From a virus: DNA of 64,000 nucleotides. This document shows positions 60,329 to 64,000 of this stretch, in pieces (position 1 is the first letter of the stretch; the number at the start of each line of letters is the position of its first letter). The notes under the pieces are model-generated. The model did no database searches, was not told the DNA's origin, and saw only the letters and a list, made by a program, of their open reading frames with translations. A program made the translations under genes and the position numbers. The stretch is taken from positions 1 through 64,000 of the IMG/VR virus record IMGVR_UViG_3300029955_000013, one strand, 5' to 3'.

Positions 60329-60381
60329 TAAAGTCGGTGGCATTGTTTGACTTGTGATTTTTTAGTGTAATAAAGTCGGTG
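60326..60381 (+). repeat. 14-nt direct repeat pair
   Basis: TAATAAAGTCGGTG occurs at 60326-60339 and 60368-60381 in the gap after gene 59795. Meaning unknown; possibly remnant duplication. Confidence 0.5.
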
Positions 60382-60434
60382 CGAATTCTGGATTCGAGTT
60401 GTAAACCGAATAATAAAAACTAAAATTGAAGCAA

Positions 60435-60791
60435 ATGTTTAAGTATGTGTCTATTGACGAGTTAGTTGGTAAGGTCTTTAAAGAAGTAACTGCAAGTGTT
60501 GACGAAATGTATTTTATCGCGGAGACGGGAGAGAGATACACGTTCTATCACGACCAGGACTGTTGTGAGTGTGTTAGCATAGAGGATATTGATGGAGACA
60601 TCAGTGATCTTGTTTGCACTCCGATCACGATGGCTGAGGAGACTGTAATGGCAGCAACGGAAGAAGAGTGTAGTGAAAGTGGCACCTGGACTTACTACCG
60701 TTTTGCGACTGTAAGAGGTTACGTTACGGTTAGGTGGTTTGGTTCTTCTAACGGCTATTATTCTGAGGGCGTTTCGTTCGTGAAGTGTTAA
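60435..60791 (+). CDS. Unknown 118-residue Cys-containing protein
   Basis: ATG at 60435 preferred over TTG 60426. H-D-Q-D-C-C-E-C-V-S and a later E-E-C-S-E-S-G-T-W-T-Y-Y-R-F-A-T; ends G-V-S-F-V-K-C. Beta-rich; the layout (C-C-E-x-V followed by D-I-x-G-D) recalls a small family common in large phages. Unknown function. Confidence 0.55.
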   Translation: MFKYVSIDELVGKVFKEVTASVDEMYFIAETGERYTFYHDQDCCECVSIEDIDGDISDLVCTPITMAEETVMAATEEECSESGTWTYYRFATVRGYVTVRWFGSSNGYYSEGVSFVKC

Positions 60792-60798
60792 GATGTTT

Positions 60799-60813
60799 GG
60801 GGTGAAACTCCCC
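60799..60813 (+). promoter_or_regulatory. 5' leader hairpin of tRNA-Leu(TAG)
   Basis: GGGG (60799-60802) / CCCC (60810-60813), seven-nt loop. Ends 7 nt before the tRNA; no T-run. Confidence 0.5.
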
Positions 60814-60820
60814 ATAAATT

Positions 60821-60893
60821 GGTCCTGTAGCCCAATGGCAGAGGCGATAGGCTTAGAACCTATTTAGTGTCAGTTCGAGTCTGACCAGGACTA
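60821..60893 (+). tRNA. tRNA with anticodon TAG (Leu), class I shape
   Basis: Acceptor GGTCCTG/CAGGACT, anticodon stem ATAGG/CCTAT with loop CTTAGAA, T-loop TTCGAGT. Short variable loop. Reads CUA, not the UAG stop. Confidence 0.8.
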
Positions 60894-60908
60894 CTTTAAA
60901 ATGAGCAA

Positions 60909-61067
60909 ATGGGTGTTGTAATTTTCTTTGCGTTATTGTTAGCAGCTTTTTTGATCGCTATGGTTATCGTTGCTTATGATTTTTACTGCGAGAGGAAGGA
61001 GAAAGATGGCAACTTGACATGGAAGCAATATTTTGATAACAAGAAACCTGATATGGGTGACTATTAA
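60909..61067 (+). CDS. 52-residue single-pass membrane protein
   Basis: Read directly: M-G-V-V-I-F-F-A-L-L-L-A-A-F-L-I-A-M-V-I then Y-D-F-Y-C-E-R-K-E-K and a polar tail. One N-terminal TM helix. Starts 15 nt after the tRNA. Function unknown. Confidence 0.6.
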   Translation: MGVVIFFALLLAAFLIAMVIVAYDFYCERKEKDGNLTWKQYFDNKKPDMGDY

Positions 61068-61095
61068 CGTTTAATATTGCTCTATAAATAATTTT

Positions 61096-61557
61096 ATGAA
61101 AGATTTTGTTAAGAAGATCGACTCTATAGATCAGTTTCCGCCAGAATGTCTTGCGGAATGTTTGCCTGATTTTTTAAAGAAGTCTCGTTCGAAAGATAAT
61201 GAGCTTGAGTTGGACGATCTGATAGAGGTCATAGTTTGTTATGGCGATCGCGAGGAGTCAATCGAATCGCTTTACGTTAATTTCACTTATAGCTACACAA
61301 CAAAGAACTGGTTGTTCCAAGCTTTCGGTAGCCAGTATCGTAAGGGTGATTTGCTTTGTGATGAGGAAAATGAAAACTACATAACGGTTACAGACATTGC
61401 TGCGAAGAATAAGTACAATGAAGAGCGGCATGATAAGAAGAAGGAGGCTCGCATAAGGCAGTGGGGTGATTTGTTTTCGAGGCACACGAAAGAAGAGTTA
61501 CTTGTAGTGCTGAGCCAAATTGATTTCCCTAAAAGCATTATCGGCAAGATAAGATAG
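61096..61557 (+). CDS. Unknown 153-residue protein
   Basis: Charged alpha/beta protein with D-D-L-I-E-V-I-V-C-Y-G-D-R-E-E-S and a Lys/Arg-rich helix (K-K-K-E-A-R-I-R-Q-W). Ends with TAG. Not recognised. Confidence 0.5.
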   Translation: MKDFVKKIDSIDQFPPECLAECLPDFLKKSRSKDNELELDDLIEVIVCYGDREESIESLYVNFTYSYTTKNWLFQAFGSQYRKGDLLCDEENENYITVTDIAAKNKYNEERHDKKKEARIRQWGDLFSRHTKEELLVVLSQIDFPKSIIGKIR

Positions 61558-61570
61558 TTATAAAAATGTT

Positions 61571-61642
61571 AATCGAGTACCTCAGAGGCCAGAGGCCAGA
61601 GGGATCGACGGAAAGTCGGTGGTTCGACTCCACTCTCGATTT
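61571..61642 (+). tRNA. tRNA-like gene, anticodon unresolved
   Basis: Perfect acceptor AATCGAG/CTCGATT, D-arm CCTC/GAGG, T-arm GGTGG-TTCGACT-CCACT, 72 nt. The anticodon arm does not pair at the standard position; it contains a repeat of AGAGGCC and GATCGACGG. Possibly decayed or rearranged. Confidence 0.55.
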
Positions 61643-61657
61643 CAATAAATTATTCAC

Positions 61658-61966
61658 ATGATAGTCAAGAAGAGATTTCCAAGTTTTTTCAGCGGCTACG
61701 AGGCCGACAAGACGATACACGAGGTATCTACGCATGATGAGCTGATGGAAATAAATTGGGTAAAGGACAAGGTTAAAATTCCAGGTCACATTGGGATTTT
61801 CTACTCGAAGATTCACTTGAACGATACGCCTTATTATCTCATGGCTCTTTCCAAAAGTGATAAAGAAATTATTTATTCTGTTATAGGATACGTGTACGGT
61901 GATGCGGCCCTTTTAGGTTTGACCGACTATACAGACTATATCAAGAAATACAACAGTACCAAGTGA
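61658..61966 (+). CDS. Unknown 102-residue protein
   Basis: Alpha/beta protein with F-P-S-F-F-S-G-Y-E-A-D-K and I-I-Y-S-V-I-G-Y-V-Y-G-D. Starts 15 nt after a tRNA. Not recognised. Confidence 0.5.
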   Translation: MIVKKRFPSFFSGYEADKTIHEVSTHDELMEINWVKDKVKIPGHIGIFYSKIHLNDTPYYLMALSKSDKEIIYSVIGYVYGDAALLGLTDYTDYIKKYNSTK

Positions 61967-61974
61967 AATTAGCT

Positions 61975-62008
61975 GTACCGCTTCAAGAGATAGTGGAGTT
62001 TGCGGTAC
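61975..62008 (+). promoter_or_regulatory. 5' leader hairpin of the long tRNA-Leu
   Basis: GTACCGC (61975-61981) / GCGGTAC (62002-62008), 20-nt loop; ends 4 nt before the tRNA. Confidence 0.55.
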
Positions 62009-62012
62009 GAAT

Positions 62013-62114
62013 GCCCGGTTGGCGAAACTGGTAGACGCACTGCCTTGTACTTTTAACGAGGAACAAGGTGGCAGCGCCCGAAAGGGTGTGGGAGTTCGAA
62101 TCTCCCATCGGGTA
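62013..62114 (+). tRNA. Class II tRNA-Leu with ~18 extra nt in the anticodon region
   Basis: Acceptor GCCCGGT/ATCGGGT, Leu D-arm (TGGCGAAACTGGTAGACGC), variable arm CGCCC-GAAA-GGGTG, T-arm GGGAG-TTCGAAT-CTCCC. By alignment to bacterial tRNA-Leu the anticodon stem is CTGCC/GGCAG, but 25 nt lie between instead of 7; an alternative fold pairs CCTTGT with ACGAGG. 102 nt against ~84 expected. Possible intron or insertion; anticodon unresolved. Confidence 0.75.
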
Positions 62115-62184
62115 GGAGTATAAAGTTAATACCTGCACGTGGTATGCTCTGCACACAGATTTATTCTGTGACTAAATTTAACTT

Positions 62185-62421
62185 ATGATCGCGGAATTTA
62201 CTGACGACCTGGTTGATTTCGTCGATCACCATGATTGTTCCATGCACCTCGACATGTTCGACAGCGCCAAGGATAAGGTTTTTAAGTTCGGCGACTGGAA
62301 GCTTAGGTTTGTCCACGACGAAATTGCTGATTGTGATGTTTTTTACGTTTCTTTGATCTCAGATTTAAAGAGACTGAACAATGAGTACAAGCCATACCCG
62401 AATTCCGGAAAGCCTCGATGA
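62185..62421 (+). CDS. Unknown 78-residue protein
   Basis: Asp/His-rich start (V-D-F-V-D-H-H-D-C-S-M-H-L-D). Its 3' end overlaps the next gene by 41 nt in another frame. Not recognised. Confidence 0.45.
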   Translation: MIAEFTDDLVDFVDHHDCSMHLDMFDSAKDKVFKFGDWKLRFVHDEIADCDVFYVSLISDLKRLNNEYKPYPNSGKPR

Positions 62422-62785
62422 GGCGGTAGACATAATAGTATCAAGCACCTCGCCGGAGGTGATAGAGAAATACAAGACCCTCACTGAAAAAGAGATCCTC
62501 AGCGGATCGCACCACTCGCTCGGCATGAGCATTAGGAACAACTGGCACCTATGGTGGGAGGAAAGTCATACTTACGATGAGTGGCCAAAAGAAAAACCAA
62601 AGTTAGTAGAAGAGTTTAATGCGCTCGGCATATACCATGCAGACGACATGAGCGGCATCATATTGTCTTCCGCCATAAGGCGGATACAGGACAAGCCACG
62701 TAAGCTCAATGAGGAAGTTGCGAAGTACAAGAAGTTCTGGGCGAAGCAGGGCTTCGAGGATGGGATATTTAAACCTAAAAAATAA
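62381..62785 (+). CDS. DUF6794-like protein
   Basis: 134 residues: I-P-E-S-L-D-E-A-V-D at 8-17, H-H-S-L-G-M-S-I-R-N-N-W-H-L-W (~44-58), G-I-Y-H-A-D-D-M-S-G-I-I-L-S-S (~83-97). These blocks match the DUF6794 family of bacteria and phages, function unknown. A TATTTAAA sequence lies in its last codons, 27 nt before the RNA ligase start. Confidence 0.6.
   Translation: MSTSHTRIPESLDEAVDIIVSSTSPEVIEKYKTLTEKEILSGSHHSLGMSIRNNWHLWWEESHTYDEWPKEKPKLVEEFNALGIYHADDMSGIILSSAIRRIQDKPRKLNEEVAKYKKFWAKQGFEDGIFKPKK
62766..62773 (+). promoter_or_regulatory. TATTTAAA match before the RNA ligase gene
   Basis: Exact 8-mer, but in coding sequence (G-I-F-K) and 27 nt from the ATG; may be coincidental. Confidence 0.3.
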
Positions 62786-62800
62786 TTATATTTTACATAA

Positions 62801-63937
62801 ATGTTTGGACAGATTAACACAAGGAAGGACTTGCCGCACTATGGTTACCCTTCGATCGAGCAGTTTAGGACGGTGATACACAATGTGAACCACAAGGCTC
62901 ACTACGTTGGCCAGGACGAGAACGGAGATGCCATATACGATCAGACGAGACAGAAGCCGACGCTAAAATTCATCGGTACCACGAAGCTGCATGGCACTAA
63001 CTGCGCGGTGGTAATTGACATCAAGAACGAGATAGTTTACTTCCAGTCGAGAGATAACGTGATAACGCCGGCTGAGGACAATGCGGGAGCAGCTACTTAC
63101 CTCGCCTCTATACAGCAGGACATTGTGAATATGGTTAAGGAGGTGATCCAGGAAGAATTCTACGCAAACGAAGTGTATAATTTCACGATACTCGAGACTA
63201 TGCACAAAGAGGACAAGAACAAGTTCGATACGATAGTTATTTACGGCGAGTGGTGCGGCGGCAGCATTCAGAAGGGAGTGGCTTTGAACGGGCTTGACAA
63301 GATGTTCGTAGTGTTCGACGTCGCCTTCATAGACAGCACCGCCGAGATAAAGCACAAGCGCTGGAAGTCTTACGATTTCGTGCAGAGGATCAAGTTGCCA
63401 AGCAAGAGGGTTTACAACATACTCGACTACAAGGTTTGGGACATCGACATCGATTTTAAGGCGCCTACGTTGTCGCAAAATGATTTGATTGACATAACTA
63501 CTGAGGTTGAGGCTCACTGTCCCGTTGGGCTTGCTTTTGGCAAGGATGGCATAGGAGAGGGAGTTGTTTGGAAGTGCATTACGCCGCCCTACGACGGTGA
63601 TTCGGGCTACTGGATGAAGGTCAAGGGGGAGAAACACTCTTCCTCGAAGGTGAAGACAATTGCGGCAGTCGATGTTGAGAAAGTAAGGAACGTGATTGAG
63701 TTCGTCGACAACGTCGTGACGGAGAGCAGGTGTCTGCAGTCGATCGACAAATTGAGGGAGGCTGGCAAGCCGCTGACGAGAGCGAGCCTCGGCGATTACC
63801 TCAGGTGGATATTCAACGACATCGTAAAGGAGGAGACCGACACGATGGTCGCGAACGGCATAGAGGCCAAGGCTGTTGGCGGTGCGATTTCCAACAAGGC
63901 GAGGGAGTGGTTCTTCGCGAACGAGTTGAATTTTTAA
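62801..63937 (+). CDS. RNA ligase, T4 Rnl2-like
   Basis: 378 residues. Motif I T-K-L-H-G-T-N with nucleophile Lys62, motif III/IIIa I-Y-G-E-W-C-G-G (~145-152) followed by K-G-V-A-L, motif IV E-G-V-V-W-K, motif V M-K-V-K-G-E-K. These are the nucleotidyltransferase motifs of Rnl2 (gp24.1). It seals 3'-OH/5'-PO4 nicks in RNA duplexes via Lys-AMP. Ends just before a hairpin. With ~20 tRNAs and an ART/KptA-like gene nearby, repair or maturation of cut tRNAs is a plausible role. Confidence 0.85.
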   Translation: MFGQINTRKDLPHYGYPSIEQFRTVIHNVNHKAHYVGQDENGDAIYDQTRQKPTLKFIGTTKLHGTNCAVVIDIKNEIVYFQSRDNVITPAEDNAGAATYLASIQQDIVNMVKEVIQEEFYANEVYNFTILETMHKEDKNKFDTIVIYGEWCGGSIQKGVALNGLDKMFVVFDVAFIDSTAEIKHKRWKSYDFVQRIKLPSKRVYNILDYKVWDIDIDFKAPTLSQNDLIDITTEVEAHCPVGLAFGKDGIGEGVVWKCITPPYDGDSGYWMKVKGEKHSSSKVKTIAAVDVEKVRNVIEFVDNVVTESRCLQSIDKLREAGKPLTRASLGDYLRWIFNDIVKEETDTMVANGIEAKAVGGAISNKAREWFFANELNF

Positions 63938-63948
63938 ACATAATAAAT

Positions 63949-63983
63949 GGGAGGAGGCATAAAGGCTTCCTTCCTCTTTTAAG
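63949..63983 (+). terminator. Possible terminator after the RNA ligase gene
   Basis: GGAGGAGGC / GCTTCCTTCC imperfect stem with T-run. The next ATG follows at 63985 (M-K-P-I-L, cut by the window end). Confidence 0.5.
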
Positions 63984-64000
63984 CATGAAACCTATACTGG

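Noticed and set aside
60326-60381. 14-nt direct repeat as an attachment site
   Set aside because: No integrase catalytic gene or tRNA 3' end involved and only 28 nt between copies.
59708-60893. Stop-codon suppressor tRNAs (anticodons TAA, TAG)
   Set aside because: Read 5'-3', these decode UUA and CUA (Leu). Real genes end with TAA, TAG and TGA in normal positions, so no recoding is indicated.
62963-63637. Minus-strand open frame opposite the RNA ligase
   Set aside because: Shadow; the plus frame has all ligase motifs.

Overview
The window looks like part of a large, T4-like (contractile-tailed) bacteriophage genome infecting a member of the Bacteroidota. The phage assignment rests on a gp20-like portal, a gp19-like tail tube, a ClpP-type prohead protease, a hub with a lysozyme-like domain, a gp53/LysM-like wedge protein, many fibre genes, dense packing and overlapping start/stop codons. 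The host assignment is inference from A-rich leaders without Shine-Dalgarno sequences, TAnnTTTG promoter boxes (24158, 43335, 47003, 48372), signal peptides that end A-Q, and a tmRNA of Bacteroidota type.

Layout. (1) 1-22294, plus strand: fibres and adhesins (three with Sec signal peptides, one carrying an SGNH esterase domain), the tail tube, a 2,670-residue repeat fibre, an LRR-like protein and a lysozyme-like protein. (2) 22316-24144, minus strand: an integrase-repeat protein and a coupled trio (secreted DRGH nuclease, membrane protein, kinase-like protein) behind a host-type promoter. (3) 24291-37403, plus strand: a Vsr-like endonuclease, a portal interrupted by two inteins, Ig/FN3/propeller virion proteins, a glycosyltransferase and the prohead protease. 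(4) 37424-42924, minus strand: three baseplate/hub genes. Operons 3 and 4 converge, and each is preceded by the same 57-bp element in its own direction of transcription. (5) 43101-46933: a membrane protein, a tmRNA, a GIY-YIG endonuclease and small proteins. (6) 47000-63937: a translation island with 20 tRNA or tRNA-like genes, four compact aminoacyl-tRNA synthetases (Gly-, Glu-, Ala- and Arg-like), a P-loop kinase, an ART/KptA-like protein, an Rnl2-type RNA ligase and many small unknown genes threaded between tRNAs.

Regulation. At least sixteen copies of an 8-mer, TATTTAAA, sit mostly 6-18 nt before start codons of virion and neighbouring genes. It resembles a phage late promoter (compare T4 TATAAATA). 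The translation island and the nuclease cassette instead carry TAnnTTTG boxes. The tmRNA has both types. Seven tRNAs have a strong hairpin ending 3-7 nt before their mature 5' end.

The most unusual points are the self-contained translation kit (tmRNA, tRNAs, minimal synthetases, RNA ligase); irregular tRNAs, including a possible circularly permuted tRNA between two normal ones, a Leu tRNA with about 18 extra nt in the anticodon region and class I tRNAs with Leu anticodons; the paired 57-bp elements; the doubly intein-interrupted portal; and signal-peptide-bearing fibres. All functional calls come from reading motifs by eye; no database search was possible.
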